Below are positions 7,784 to 16,643 of a stretch of DNA of 42,282 nt, in pieces. Within the stretch, counting starts at the first letter, position 1; the number at the start of each line of letters is the position of its first letter. Location: assembly GCA_019120075.1 (NCBI GenBank), contig DWVT01000032.1, positions 1 through 42,282 on the forward strand, in the 5' to 3' direction. The stretch comes from Candidatus Mediterraneibacter excrementigallinarum (GTDB lineage Bacteria > Bacillota > Clostridia > Lachnospirales > Lachnospiraceae). The notes beneath the pieces were generated by a model. It was not told the origin of the DNA, made no database searches, and was given only the letters and a program-made list of their open reading frames with translations. The translations under genes were made by a program, and so were the position numbers.

Positions 7784-9088
7784 CTAATTTTCGCTCTTGA
7801 GCTCCGCAAAATCAGCTTTCAGATGATCAACCATCTGATCAAATGTATATTGTCCGCTGAAGTATCCCTGGATATCTGCTGCCGCCAGAGGTTCATATCC
7901 TGATGGGAATCCACCCATTACCCAAGGCATTGTCTTCCCTTCGTCAATATATCTCTTCACTTCTTTTGACAGCGGATCTGTAATCTCTATACCATCATAG
8001 TTTGAAAAAGCAGGAACAAATCCCAGATCATCAACTACAATCTGTTTTCCTTCATCAGACTGGAATAGCCAATTCAGAAATTCTTTGGAAGCTTCTTTTA
8101 CTTTGTCATCAGACTTACTGTTTATACACCAATATATCGAAATTCCCGTAGCAATGCAATCCTCTTTTACTCCTTTTAACGGTATCGGAAGCATTCCCAT
8201 TTTGTTTGCTACTTCTTCAGATATATTTTTTAATTCGGGTCCGATCCAGTTTCCCTGCTGTGTTACAGCAACACGCTCAATTGCGAGTCCTCCACCGACT
8301 GCCGTAGAAAAGTCTACAGCATTCAACTTTGACAGATCATCTTTTGACGACGTATATTTTGTCAAAAGATCAAGCAGGTCTTTAAATCCATCTGTATATT
8401 TTAATCCCAATTCATCTGAGTTTCTCAACTCAGTTGCGCTGGAGTATTCATTTGCAAGCGGCACATTTAATGTATGAAGTCCCGGAATATATGTATCCTT
8501 TGCGGCATATTCTTCAACTGCTTCAAGCTGAGGGTATTTGTCTTTTAATTTTCCTGAATCAATCTGATCCTGCAGATTTGCAAACGCCTGATCTATCGCA
8601 TCATAACTTGTTAGAGTTGACGCATCTATTCCTGCTGCTTCAAATATTTCTTTATTGTAGACAAGACCATATCCCTCTACACTGACCGGCATTCCATATA
8701 CCTTTCCATCCAGTGTCACATCTTCCAAACTTCCGTCAACAGCATACTCGACCCATGGCTCATCACTTAAATCTTCTACGTAATCCGTCATATTTGTCAC
8801 ATTGTCACCCAACGCATAAATGTCGACTGAATTATCACTGATCAATTTTGCTTTCAAATTCGTATTGTAGTCATTTCCAGAAATCGTTTCCAGATTAATC
8901 TTCACATTTGGGTTTTCCTCCATGTATTTATCCACAGCTCCCTGAAGCTGCGTGGATATTTCCGCTTTATTCTGGTACAGGTTGATCGTTACCTGATCGG
9001 AAGATGAGCTACTCCCGCTCCCACAACCTGCCAGCATTCCCGCCGTCATTGCCACAACCATCAGAATACTCACTACTTTCTTTTTCAT
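7784..9088 (-). CDS. ABC transporter sugar-binding lipoprotein
   Basis: 434-aa extracellular solute-binding protein (family 1, MalE/MsmE-like). The signal peptide MKKKVVSILMVVAMTAGM ends in the lipobox LAGC (Cys at residue 22), followed by a Ser/Gly linker, so it is anchored to the outer face of the membrane. The rest has the usual two-lobe pattern (INLYQNKAEI..., KVYGMPVSVEGYGLVYNKEIF...). ATG 9088 has AAGGAGG 6-7 nt upstream. It supplies substrate to the two permeases upstream in the operon; its position after, not before, the permeases and GH13 gene is less usual. No ATPase gene is present, as in systems that share an MsmK/UgpC-type ATPase. Confidence 0.93.
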   Translation of the reverse strand: MKKKVVSILMVVAMTAGMLAGCGSGSSSSSDQVTINLYQNKAEISTQLQGAVDKYMEENPNVKINLETISGNDYNTNLKAKLISDNSVDIYALGDNVTNMTDYVEDLSDEPWVEYAVDGSLEDVTLDGKVYGMPVSVEGYGLVYNKEIFEAAGIDASTLTSYDAIDQAFANLQDQIDSGKLKDKYPQLEAVEEYAAKDTYIPGLHTLNVPLANEYSSATELRNSDELGLKYTDGFKDLLDLLTKYTSSKDDLSKLNAVDFSTAVGGGLAIERVAVTQQGNWIGPELKNISEEVANKMGMLPIPLKGVKEDCIATGISIYWCINSKSDDKVKEASKEFLNWLFQSDEGKQIVVDDLGFVPAFSNYDGIEITDPLSKEVKRYIDEGKTMPWVMGGFPSGYEPLAAADIQGYFSGQYTFDQMVDHLKADFAELKSEN

Positions 9089-9108
9089 TATTGTTCCTCC
9101 TTGTCCTT

Positions 9109-10812
9109 TTATAGGTATTCATATAAGATTACTTTTGCTTCATATGGTTCCAGTACAGTTCTTTCAGATAACTGACATTGATCCATATTCATATTAGTTT
9201 CACCGGTCATATTCGTAATAAGAATTTTCCCCCTCCTTCCCTGATATCGTACCGGTACGCTGATTTCCTGAAGGCTCTCTGAAAAGCTACATAAAATCAA
9301 AAGTTCTTCCCTCTCATATTTTCTTATGTAGCAAAAATTTTTTTCACTGTCCGCAAATAGAGATTCATAATCACCATAAACTATTATTGGATACTTCTTT
9401 CTCAGTTGTATTAATTTCTTATAATAATTTAGTATGGAATCTTTATCTTCCACCTGGCTTCCGACATTAATTTGCTTATAGTTGGGATTAAGTGCGAACC
9501 ATACCCCATTAGTTCCAAATCCGCCGAACGGTCCAGCATCCCACTGCATTACTGTCCGGGCATTGTCTCTGCTTTTCTTTCGGATACACCTCATCATATA
9601 ATTTGGATCTTCCCCCATCAGTTCTGTATGCTGCCTGAATGCTGTCACAGATTCTACGTCTTCATACTGTTGTATATTTTCAAAGCTACAATTTGTCATA
9701 CCAATCTCTTCACCCTGATAAATATAAGGTGTTCCCTGCATCATATGAAGACATGTCCCCAGCATTTTTGCTGATCTGGACCAGAAGTCACGGTCATTTC
9801 CAAAGCGTGACACGACTCTTGGCTGATCATGATTATTCCAGTACAGACTATTCCAAGCAATTCCCTGAAGTTCTGTCTGCCAGCGATTCATAATCTCTTT
9901 TAGCTTTGTTAATCGAAATCGCTCATCCGACCATTTTGAATTTTCACCATTGTCAACATTCATATGCTCAAAAGTAAATATCATATTCAGTTCATGTTCG
10001 TTAAACCCAGCGTATTTTTTTCCATCTTCCGCTGTTGTCTCCAAAGTTTCTCCGACTGTCACAATTGGATACTTTGAAAAAACATCCCTGTTCAGTTCCT
10101 TTAGAAATTTATGTACTTTTGGCACGTTATGTGTGTATGGAATCATATTTCCAAAAGGTGCACCCGGTTTTTTTTCTCCGTCCGGAAATCTCTGATCTTT
10201 CGCAATTAAATTGATCACATCCAGGCGAAACCCGTCCACTCCTTTCTCCAGCCACCAGATCATCATCTTCTTCACTTCTTCACGTACTTTAGGATTTTCC
10301 CAGTTCAGATCTGGCTGTTTTTTCGCATACATATGTAAATAATAGGCATCTCGCGATTCACAATATTCCCATGCCGATCCTCCAAAATAAGAGCCCCAGT
10401 TATTCGGTGGTCCTCCATTTTTTCCTTTTTTCCATATATAATAATCTGTATATGGTTCTTCTCCCCGGCAGCTTCTTTTAAACCATTCATGTTCATCGGA
10501 TGTATGATTGATGACAATATCCATCATCAGTTTTAATCCTTTTTTATGCATCTGGTAAATCAATTCATCCATATCTTCCATTGTCCCAAATTCTTCCATG
10601 ATATCCTTATAATCACTGATATCATATCCATTATCCACATTGGGAGAACGATATACCGGAGAAAGCCATATGATATCGACGCCCAGTTCTTTTATATAAT
10701 CCAGTTTTTCTATAATACCTGGGATATCTCCTATTCCATCCCCATTACTGTCTTTAAAACTGCGCGGATAAATCTGATATACCACCGCCTCTTTCCACCA
10801 ATCCCGTTTCAT
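9109..10812 (-). CDS. GH13 alpha-glucosidase (oligo-1,6-glucosidase/sucrose-active type)
   Basis: 567-aa alpha-amylase superfamily enzyme. It has VVYQIYPRSFKDSNGDGIGD at the N-terminus, DIVINHTS (region I), GFRLDVINLI with the catalytic Asp, VGETLE with the acid/base Glu, and NHDQPR (region IV). There is no signal peptide, so it is cytoplasmic. Length and motifs fit oligo-1,6-glucosidases and related alpha-glucosidases that cut short alpha-glucosides; exact linkage cannot be fixed. I chose ATG 10812 (MKRDWW...) because GAGG is 7 nt upstream and because longer versions overlap the permease gene, which ends 19 nt earlier. With GH32 in the same operon, the system fits sucrose-type or mixed gluco-/fructo-oligosaccharides. 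Confidence 0.92.
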   Translation of the reverse strand: MKRDWWKEAVVYQIYPRSFKDSNGDGIGDIPGIIEKLDYIKELGVDIIWLSPVYRSPNVDNGYDISDYKDIMEEFGTMEDMDELIYQMHKKGLKLMMDIVINHTSDEHEWFKRSCRGEEPYTDYYIWKKGKNGGPPNNWGSYFGGSAWEYCESRDAYYLHMYAKKQPDLNWENPKVREEVKKMMIWWLEKGVDGFRLDVINLIAKDQRFPDGEKKPGAPFGNMIPYTHNVPKVHKFLKELNRDVFSKYPIVTVGETLETTAEDGKKYAGFNEHELNMIFTFEHMNVDNGENSKWSDERFRLTKLKEIMNRWQTELQGIAWNSLYWNNHDQPRVVSRFGNDRDFWSRSAKMLGTCLHMMQGTPYIYQGEEIGMTNCSFENIQQYEDVESVTAFRQHTELMGEDPNYMMRCIRKKSRDNARTVMQWDAGPFGGFGTNGVWFALNPNYKQINVGSQVEDKDSILNYYKKLIQLRKKYPIIVYGDYESLFADSEKNFCYIRKYEREELLILCSFSESLQEISVPVRYQGRRGKILITNMTGETNMNMDQCQLSERTVLEPYEAKVILYEYL

Positions 10813-10831
10813 TTCAATTCCTCGCATATTT

Positions 10832-11656
10832 TTATTTTCCTGCACCGGCAGTGATACCTTTCACTATATATTTCTGACAACTCAGATAGAAAATGATAAT
10901 TGGTATCATGCAAAGCACCAGTGCTGCCGTTGCTAAATCCCATTTTTTCGAATACTGTCCGAAAAATAGATATGTCCGTAACGGCAACGTCTGCATACCG
11001 TTTTTGTTGATCACAAGAGAAGGTAGCAGGAAATCATTCCAAATCCACATCACATTAATAACCGCAACCGTAGCCATAATTCCTTTGAGTAGTGGTATCA
11101 CTATCGTAAAAAAAGTCTGAAACATATTACATCCGTCAATCGTCGCGGCCTCTTCCAGCTCTGCCGGAATATTTTTGATAAAACCATGAAAAAGTACGAT
11201 CGACATACTACATCCAAATCCAACATACATAAATATGAGACCTGGTCGATTCATCAGGTTAAGTTTACTCATAACATCCACAAGTGGTAGCATCACACAC
11301 TGAAAAGGAATAAGCAAAGCAGATGAGAAAACGAGAAACAACACCTTGCTGGATCTCGTCTTATATCGCACAAGCACCCATGCTGCCATGGATGAAACAA
11401 GCAGAATCAAAACCGTTGACAACACTGTGATCAAAAGCGAATTTACGAGGGATGGCAGGAAATCCATCTGTTCAAAAGCCTGTATGTAATTATTCAATGT
11501 AAACTTCTGTGGTAAAGCCAGAATGTCAATGTAAATTTCCTGAAGCGACTTAAAGGAACTGTTTATCAGGAGCAAAACAGGAGCCACAAATATAAGTGCC
11601 AGAACAATACCAATGACAATAAGAATTCCTTTTTTCATGTAACTTCTTTTCTTCAT
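10832..11656 (-). CDS. ABC sugar permease, MalG-type inner-membrane subunit
   Basis: 274-aa membrane protein with six hydrophobic segments, of the carbohydrate ABC permease (MalG) class. The coupling-loop motif E-E-A-A-x-I-D-G-C-N (about residues 176-185) is the EAA loop that contacts the ATPase. It follows the MalF-type gene with a 1-bp junction, so the two are translationally coupled, and it precedes the GH13 gene by 19 nt. It should form a heterodimer with the other permease and work with the binding lipoprotein encoded downstream. Confidence 0.93.
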   Translation of the reverse strand: MKKRSYMKKGILIVIGIVLALIFVAPVLLLINSSFKSLQEIYIDILALPQKFTLNNYIQAFEQMDFLPSLVNSLLITVLSTVLILLVSSMAAWVLVRYKTRSSKVLFLVFSSALLIPFQCVMLPLVDVMSKLNLMNRPGLIFMYVGFGCSMSIVLFHGFIKNIPAELEEAATIDGCNMFQTFFTIVIPLLKGIMATVAVINVMWIWNDFLLPSLVINKNGMQTLPLRTYLFFGQYSKKWDLATAALVLCMIPIIIFYLSCQKYIVKGITAGAGK

Positions 11657-12522
11657 TACGCTTCAACCTCCCGTTTCTTTGTAACCGTAAGCTGAATAAT
11701 CGAAATAGCCATAACTACGATCATAAAAATAACAGCCTTCGACTGAGCCAACCCAAATCTGTTTTCGCCAAATGCTGTATTATAAATATTAAGGGCTAAC
11801 ATCTGTGTGCTGTTTACCGGTCCTCCACCCGTTAAAGAAAGGTTCTGGTCAAACAGTTTAAATGAATTAGAAATAGAAAGGAATAATCCAATCGTAAATG
11901 CCGGCATCATCAAAGGGAAAATGATTGACTTCAGCCGCTTCCAGCCAGTAGCTCCATCTATCTTAGCCGCTTCAAGAACCGAATCCGGTATATTCTGAAT
12001 CTGTGCAATATAGATCATCATCATATAACCTGACAGTTGCCAGGTAACTACTATAAGAAGACCGATAAAACCTGTATTTTGATCTGTCAGCCAGCCTTGC
12101 AGCCATGAAATATTAAAAGTTTCTCCAACCGCTTCAAAAACCTGTACGAAAATGAACTGCCAGGTAAATCCAAGCAGGATTCCACCAATCAGATTCGGCA
12201 TAAAGAAAATTCCTCTCAGAAGGTTTGCCCCTTTTATCTTCTGTGTCACCAAAAGCGCCAAAGCAAATCCGATTACATTTACTGAAATAACTGCACATAT
12301 TGAGAATAAGAATGTAAAAACAAACGCCTGTCGAAATAGTGCATCATCCGTCAAAGTTGTAATATAATTTTTCAAACCGACAAAATTCTTTGTAGTTCCT
12401 ATGCCATTCCAGTCAGTAAATGAATATCCTATTCCCATAAGCGTAGGAATTACCTGGACAACCGTAAATGCAAATAACGCCGGGAAAATGAATATCCAAA
12501 ATCCTTTTTTAGATCTGTTCAT
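11656..12522 (-). CDS. ABC sugar permease, MalF-type inner-membrane subunit
   Basis: 288-aa membrane protein with six hydrophobic segments. The EAA coupling loop appears as LEAAKIDGATGWKRL (about residues 183-197), and the N-terminal FIFPALFAFTVVQVIPTLMG helix is typical of MalF/UgpA-class sugar permeases. ATG 12522 is preferred because AAGGAGG lies 9 nt upstream; a TTG two codons earlier sits too close. It is the first gene of the operon, about 45 nt from the predicted transcript start, and overlaps the next permease by one base. Confidence 0.92.
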   Translation of the reverse strand: MNRSKKGFWIFIFPALFAFTVVQVIPTLMGIGYSFTDWNGIGTTKNFVGLKNYITTLTDDALFRQAFVFTFLFSICAVISVNVIGFALALLVTQKIKGANLLRGIFFMPNLIGGILLGFTWQFIFVQVFEAVGETFNISWLQGWLTDQNTGFIGLLIVVTWQLSGYMMMIYIAQIQNIPDSVLEAAKIDGATGWKRLKSIIFPLMMPAFTIGLFLSISNSFKLFDQNLSLTGGGPVNSTQMLALNIYNTAFGENRFGLAQSKAVIFMIVVMAISIIQLTVTKKREVEA

Positions 12523-12567
12523 TAACAATAACCTCCTTGTCCTTTTTCTGCTTTCTTTGTGTTTCCT

Positions 12568-12596
12568 ACTATATCATTGTCTGTTGTATATATCAA
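12568..12596 (-). promoter_or_regulatory. Predicted sigma-A promoter of the carbohydrate operon
   Basis: On the minus strand TTGATA (12596-12591), a 17-bp spacer and TATAGT (12573-12568), each one or two bases from consensus. It reads into the MalF-type gene at 12522. The -35 lies within the 44-bp palindromic region 12584-12627. Confidence 0.7.
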
Positions 12597-12627
12597 AGGT
12601 TTTATATAAAACCTACTTTTTATACAA
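12584..12627. promoter_or_regulatory. Palindromic operator candidate for the LacI-type regulator
   Basis: A 44-bp interrupted palindrome: TTGTATA (12584-12590) and TATACAA (12621-12627) flank the perfect core AGGTTTTATATAAAACCT (12598-12615). It overlaps the -35 of the operon promoter and lies between that promoter and the regulator gene. LacI-family operators are palindromes, though a central CG is more usual; assignment is by position. Confidence 0.55.
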
Positions 12628-12723
12628 GTTTTTTCATTGTTTTTGTGTAAATTTTATATACAACTTATCGGCATACAAAAAAATACAGGAATTATTTTAA
12701 TCTAATTCCTGTACATGATATTT

Positions 12724-13737
12724 TTAAATTATTTTTTTTACAGAATCACCTTTCACCAGCTTTACCGGCTGTCTGACCTCTGCCTTTCCCTCCATTCGCC
12801 CCTCCAGAACAGCTATCAACATATCTACTGCGCACTTTCCTTTTTCGCTTATATCTTGTCTCACCGTAGTCAAGCGAGGGTAACAATATTTTGCAAGAGG
12901 GCTGTCATCAAAACCGGCTATTCCAAGTTCATTTGGAATGTCCACTCCATGGCTTTGAAAATAGTGCATCGCTTCTACAGCAAACATATCAGACAAAAAA
13001 AATAATGCAATATTTCTGTTAATAAATTTCAACATTCTATTATAATTCTTATTTCTCTCATTTTCTGTATCATATAATGAAATAAAATCGTTTTCTTTCA
13101 AAGCTCTTCCGCTCTCTGCCCAGGCCTTTCTAAATCCATTCCACCGATCATGATCAACACCGACATTTTTCCTAGAGCATACAAAGATGTCCTGATACCC
13201 ACACTCTAAAAGATACTTTGTCATCATATATCCGCCATTTTCATCTTGCAGTCCGACATTAAAATAATCTCCGCTCTCCTTGTCAATCAGGTCAATCGCA
13301 ACTATGGGTTTGTTCGTCAGCACTTTCAGTTTCATATATTCCTGATATCGAAATGTTATAACAATCAATCCATCTACATTCCATGCAAGTGCCATATGAA
13401 ATATATCTTCCAGTTCACTCGCCGAATAAAGCATCATATAGTACCCGGCCGTCCGTAATGACTCTTCAAGCGCGCCAATCACATGGCTGTAAAACATATC
13501 CGAAATTACCGTATCCTCATAATATCTTGAAGTATGGATTACCACCCCGATAATTTTAGAACTATTATTTTTTAACGCACTTAATCCCATTTTAGGTACA
13601 TAATGATACTCTTTCAGTAATGATTGTATTTTTTCCATTTTAGCTTTCGATACCTTTTTGGCATTACCGTGTATCACATTATATACTGTTGTCATACTTA
13701 CGCCTGCCATCTCGGCAATTTCTTTAACTGCGATCAT
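12724..13737 (-). CDS. LacI family transcriptional regulator of the carbohydrate operon
   Basis: 337-aa regulator. The N-terminal helix-turn-helix (MIAVKEIAEMAGVSMTTVYNV, with the LacI hinge segment after it) is followed by a periplasmic-binding-protein-like sugar domain (about residues 60-330; IIGVVIHTSRYYEDTVISDM..., ELGIAGFDDSPLAKYC...PRLTTVRQD). The start at 13737 gives the usual family N-terminus; in-frame ATGs at 13752 and 13761 are possible and no start has a strong ribosome binding site. It lies just upstream of the permease genes on the same strand, separated by about 200 nt with its own terminator-poor gap and the operon promoter, so it most likely represses that operon in the absence of sugar. 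Confidence 0.9.
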   Translation of the reverse strand: MIAVKEIAEMAGVSMTTVYNVIHGNAKKVSKAKMEKIQSLLKEYHYVPKMGLSALKNNSSKIIGVVIHTSRYYEDTVISDMFYSHVIGALEESLRTAGYYMMLYSASELEDIFHMALAWNVDGLIVITFRYQEYMKLKVLTNKPIVAIDLIDKESGDYFNVGLQDENGGYMMTKYLLECGYQDIFVCSRKNVGVDHDRWNGFRKAWAESGRALKENDFISLYDTENERNKNYNRMLKFINRNIALFFLSDMFAVEAMHYFQSHGVDIPNELGIAGFDDSPLAKYCYPRLTTVRQDISEKGKCAVDMLIAVLEGRMEGKAEVRQPVKLVKGDSVKKII

Positions 13738-13775
13738 TTTCCCACCAGCCATAATTATCATAAAATCTTGAAGTA

Positions 13776-13804
13776 ATTGTAATACATTCTCCCGCAGGGT
13801 TCAA
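13776..13804 (-). promoter_or_regulatory. Predicted promoter of the LacI-type regulator gene
   Basis: On the minus strand TTGAAC (13804-13799), a 17-bp spacer and TACAAT (13781-13776). The leader to the chosen start would be about 30 nt. Confidence 0.5.
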
Positions 13805-13835
13805 CAAAATTTGCTGTGTGATTATAATACAAAAA

Positions 13836-13880
13836 AGCAGAATGGATACGCTGAACTGTCTTTAAGATACCCATTCTGCT
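13836..13880. terminator. Bidirectional terminator after the flavodoxin gene
   Basis: AGCAGAATGG (13836-13845) pairs with CCATTCTGCT (13871-13880), extended inward by a few bases. A T6 run follows on the minus strand (end of the flavodoxin operon) and CTTATTTTTTT on the plus strand. It also marks the border of the AT-rich carbohydrate operon. Confidence 0.8.
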
Positions 13881-13892
13881 CTTATTTTTTTA

Positions 13893-14372
13893 TTATTTTT
13901 TCAGGCTTTCCACCCATTTTTTCAGTTCATTCACCGATAGGTTTCCATTGAGAAGCTTGCCTTCCCTTATCTCCGCTCCCGGGCAGCTCGGCGCAAGTGC
14001 CTGGACTGTCTTACCAAGCCCGCTGCCTCCTGACGTCGCGAAAAGGATGATCTCCTTTCCCGCAAAATCGTAGTTCTCCAGAAATGTATTGATGATGGTG
14101 GGAGCCACATACCACCAGATCGGAAATCCCAGGAAGATTCTGTCATAAGATGCAATATCCGCATCTCTGTCAGCGAGTTCCGGACGGAATGCCCTGTCGT
14201 TCATCTCCACAGAACTTCGGGACTTCTTGTCCATCCAGTTCAGATCCGCCGATGTATAGGGAACTGCAGGTTTTATCTCATAGAGGTCTGCTCCGGCCGC
14301 TTCCGCAAGCCGTTTTGCCGTCTGCTCTGTCGTTCCGCTCGCTGAAAAATATGCCACAAGTGTCTTGCTCAT
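13893..14372 (-). CDS. Flavodoxin
   Basis: 159-aa FMN-binding electron carrier. The phosphate-binding loop YFSASGTTEQTA (residues 8-19) and the FLGFPIWWYVAP and FATSGGSGLGK loops that hold the flavin are present. The type matches short flavodoxins found next to aldo/keto reductases in clostridia. ATG 14372 has AGGAG 8 nt upstream. It follows the Fe-S aldo/keto reductase and LysR genes on the same strand with a 148-nt gap, so it may be the last member of that redox group or have its own promoter. Confidence 0.92.
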   Translation of the reverse strand: MSKTLVAYFSASGTTEQTAKRLAEAAGADLYEIKPAVPYTSADLNWMDKKSRSSVEMNDRAFRPELADRDADIASYDRIFLGFPIWWYVAPTIINTFLENYDFAGKEIILFATSGGSGLGKTVQALAPSCPGAEIREGKLLNGNLSVNELKKWVESLKK

Positions 14373-14520
14373 AATATCGTCTCCTCTTTTATTTTTTGTC
14401 GATATCATTATAAATCTTCCCCGAGCAGCTGTCTAATGCTTATCTTTCATTCGAAGTCATGCCTGTTGTGCATAATTCAGCCATTTTCTTTTCCTGTCTC
14501 ATTCCCGTCCCATTCACTGG

Positions 14521-15669
14521 CTACTTCCCGAATATCTCTTTTGCCTGTTTCATATTTTCCATAATGGGTACTCCGAAGGGGCATCTCGTCTCACAGGCTC
14601 CGCACCGGATGCACTCTCCCCCGTGGTGAGGGAGCACCTCGTAGTGTTCCCTTACTGTCTCGGGCACAGTCCCCTGAGCTTTCGCCAGATTCAGAAATTT
14701 CGTGACAGATGCCACGTCGATCTTTTTCGGACAGGGGGCGCAGTGACTGCAGTACATACAGTGCCCTTCCCAACTGATCTTCGGGAAAGAAGCAAACGCC
14801 ATGGCATAATCACGCTCCGCCTCCGTTGCATCTTCATAGGCTGTACTGGTCCGCAGCTGCTCCACGCTGTGTGCTCCCGCAAGGACGGTTGCCACAGCCG
14901 GACGGGTCAGGGCATAGTGGATACACTGGTTTACCGTCAGGGCCTTTCCTGCCGGAGAAAGTTTCTCATCCAGAAGGTCGCCTCCTCCGAAAGCCTTCAT
15001 GACTGTGATTCCCACGCCCAGCCGCTGGCATGTCTCATAGAGTTCCTGTCTTTCAGGATCCATATTGACCAGATGGTCTTCATAGTTTTTCTCCGCCCAC
15101 AATTCTTCCACATCCTCGCTTGCAGGCTGCAGGTCATAGCACGGATTCACGCTGAACATCAGCACCTCAACGACTCCGCTCTTTACTGCCTCCAGGGCGA
15201 CTTCCGGATTATGACTGCTCAATCCGATATGACGGATCGTCCCCTTTTCTTTCAGTTCCTTCACATAAGCAAGCACCGGGCCGTCCGCGATCTCGCGCCA
15301 GTCTTTCATGGAATCCACATAATGGATCATCCCGACGTCGATATGATCTGTCTGGAGCAGCGACAGCATCTCCTCCATCCCTGCTTTGACCTCATCAATC
15401 TTTCTGGACCTCTTATACTGCCCGTTCTTCCATATAGAACAGACATGAGACTGAATGATAAATTTCTCTCTCCTGCCCTTCAGAGCTTCTCCCACACTCG
15501 CTCTCACCTTCGGATCGGAAGCATAGAGGTCAAAATAATTGATTCCCTGTTTTTCCGCCTCATCAAACAACCTCATCGTATTACGGCAATCATCCTCCGC
15601 AAAACCCTCGCATCCCATTCCGATCTCGCTGACCAGAAGTCCTGTATTTCCCAATTCCCTGTATTTCAT
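14521..15669 (-). CDS. Aldo/keto reductase with C-terminal 4Fe-4S domain
   Basis: 382-aa protein with two parts. Residues 1-270 form an aldo/keto reductase barrel (NTGLLVSEIGMGCEGF, YFDLYASDP with the catalytic Tyr region, HIGLSSHNPEV). Residues 300-382 hold ferredoxin-like clusters: CMYCSHCAPCPKKI and CIRCGACETRCPFGV. Such fusions are common in anaerobes and probably take electrons from ferredoxin or flavodoxin instead of, or besides, NADPH; the substrate is unknown. The gene follows a LysR-type regulator by 38 nt, probably in one transcript, and a flavodoxin gene lies downstream, a plausible electron partner. Confidence 0.93.
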   Translation of the reverse strand: MKYRELGNTGLLVSEIGMGCEGFAEDDCRNTMRLFDEAEKQGINYFDLYASDPKVRASVGEALKGRREKFIIQSHVCSIWKNGQYKRSRKIDEVKAGMEEMLSLLQTDHIDVGMIHYVDSMKDWREIADGPVLAYVKELKEKGTIRHIGLSSHNPEVALEAVKSGVVEVLMFSVNPCYDLQPASEDVEELWAEKNYEDHLVNMDPERQELYETCQRLGVGITVMKAFGGGDLLDEKLSPAGKALTVNQCIHYALTRPAVATVLAGAHSVEQLRTSTAYEDATEAERDYAMAFASFPKISWEGHCMYCSHCAPCPKKIDVASVTKFLNLAKAQGTVPETVREHYEVLPHHGGECIRCGACETRCPFGVPIMENMKQAKEIFGK

Positions 15670-15707
15670 GATCTTATCTCTCCTGCATTATATTAATTGC
15701 ATCATGC

Positions 15708-16607
15708 TTATGCCTGCTTCTCCTCATGCAGCAACTTTTTCAGAAGCTCTGCAAACTCTTCTATATAATAGTTCGTCTGTTCTTTCACCCAGAAAACGCA
15801 ATAATTTCTTCGGAGCTGCTGCCCGTTCTGCATGATCGGGAGACGTCGTGTGGAAGTTCCCGCCGGCGGAAGGGTTCCTACACTCTCGATGGGCAGGAAC
15901 CCTCTGTTTCCCGCCACCCTCAGGCGTCCCTCCTCCAGACTCTCTGCAAACAGGAACCTTCCCCCGAACCCCAGTGTATTCCTGAAATAATCCTCCTCCG
16001 TATTCTGCTGTTCTCTGGACGAGATCAGGATACACGCGCTGTGCTTCAGATCTTCCAATTCAACAGAATCCTGTGACGAAAGCCGGTTCCGGACAGACAG
16101 TTCTGCATAACATCCGCACTGCAGCAGCTGATAATTTGCATATTTATCTGAAAACGCTCTCCTCTGATCATTCAGCACCAGATCTACTCCTCCGAAGCGG
16201 AGAAGATCATAGAGTTCTTCGTGGGTCCCGTTGACAATGCTGATAGATACCTCCGGATACATCTGAGAGAATTCCGCCACGGCCTGGTGAAGCTCCTGTC
16301 CGCTGTAGCACCTTGAATATCCGATCCGAAGCTGCAGTTCCTCATCCTGCCCCATCCGGATCGTCTCCCTGCGTATATCCTCCACTTCCTCAAGCAGACC
16401 TTTGCTCTGATTGTAAAAATACTCTCCCGCCGGCGTCAGAGAAAACCTGCGGTTCTCCCGGTGGATCAGCTCCACTCCCAGGTCCTTTTCCAGCGCCCGG
16501 ATCTGCTGAGAGATGGCAGACTGCGAGATATAGCACTGTTCCGCCGCTTCTGTAAAGCTGTTGCAGTCCACGACCGCGGTAAAATATTTCATCTGCCTGA
16601 AAAGCAA
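15708..16607 (-). CDS. LysR family transcriptional regulator
   Basis: 299-aa regulator with an N-terminal winged helix-turn-helix (about residues 3-60: RQMKYFTAVVDCNSFTEAAE...SQSAISQQIRALEKDLGVEL) and a type-2 periplasmic-binding-like effector domain (about 90-295). The start is read as TTG 16607, which gives the canonical LysR N-terminus and has AAGGTGA upstream; ATG at 16592 is the alternative. It sits directly upstream of the Fe-S aldo/keto reductase, on the same strand instead of divergent as is more usual, and probably controls that gene and the flavodoxin. Confidence 0.93.
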   Translation of the reverse strand: MLFRQMKYFTAVVDCNSFTEAAEQCYISQSAISQQIRALEKDLGVELIHRENRRFSLTPAGEYFYNQSKGLLEEVEDIRRETIRMGQDEELQLRIGYSRCYSGQELHQAVAEFSQMYPEVSISIVNGTHEELYDLLRFGGVDLVLNDQRRAFSDKYANYQLLQCGCYAELSVRNRLSSQDSVELEDLKHSACILISSREQQNTEEDYFRNTLGFGGRFLFAESLEEGRLRVAGNRGFLPIESVGTLPPAGTSTRRLPIMQNGQQLRRNYCVFWVKEQTNYYIEEFAELLKKLLHEEKQA

Positions 16608-16643
16608 AAAATCACCTTCTCTTTCCCGTATTTTGAACTCCTC

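Noticed and set aside
6327-13737. Missing ATPase as a broken transporter
   Set aside because: Many Firmicute sugar ABC operons of this class lack an ATPase and share an MsmK-type protein, so absence is not evidence of decay.
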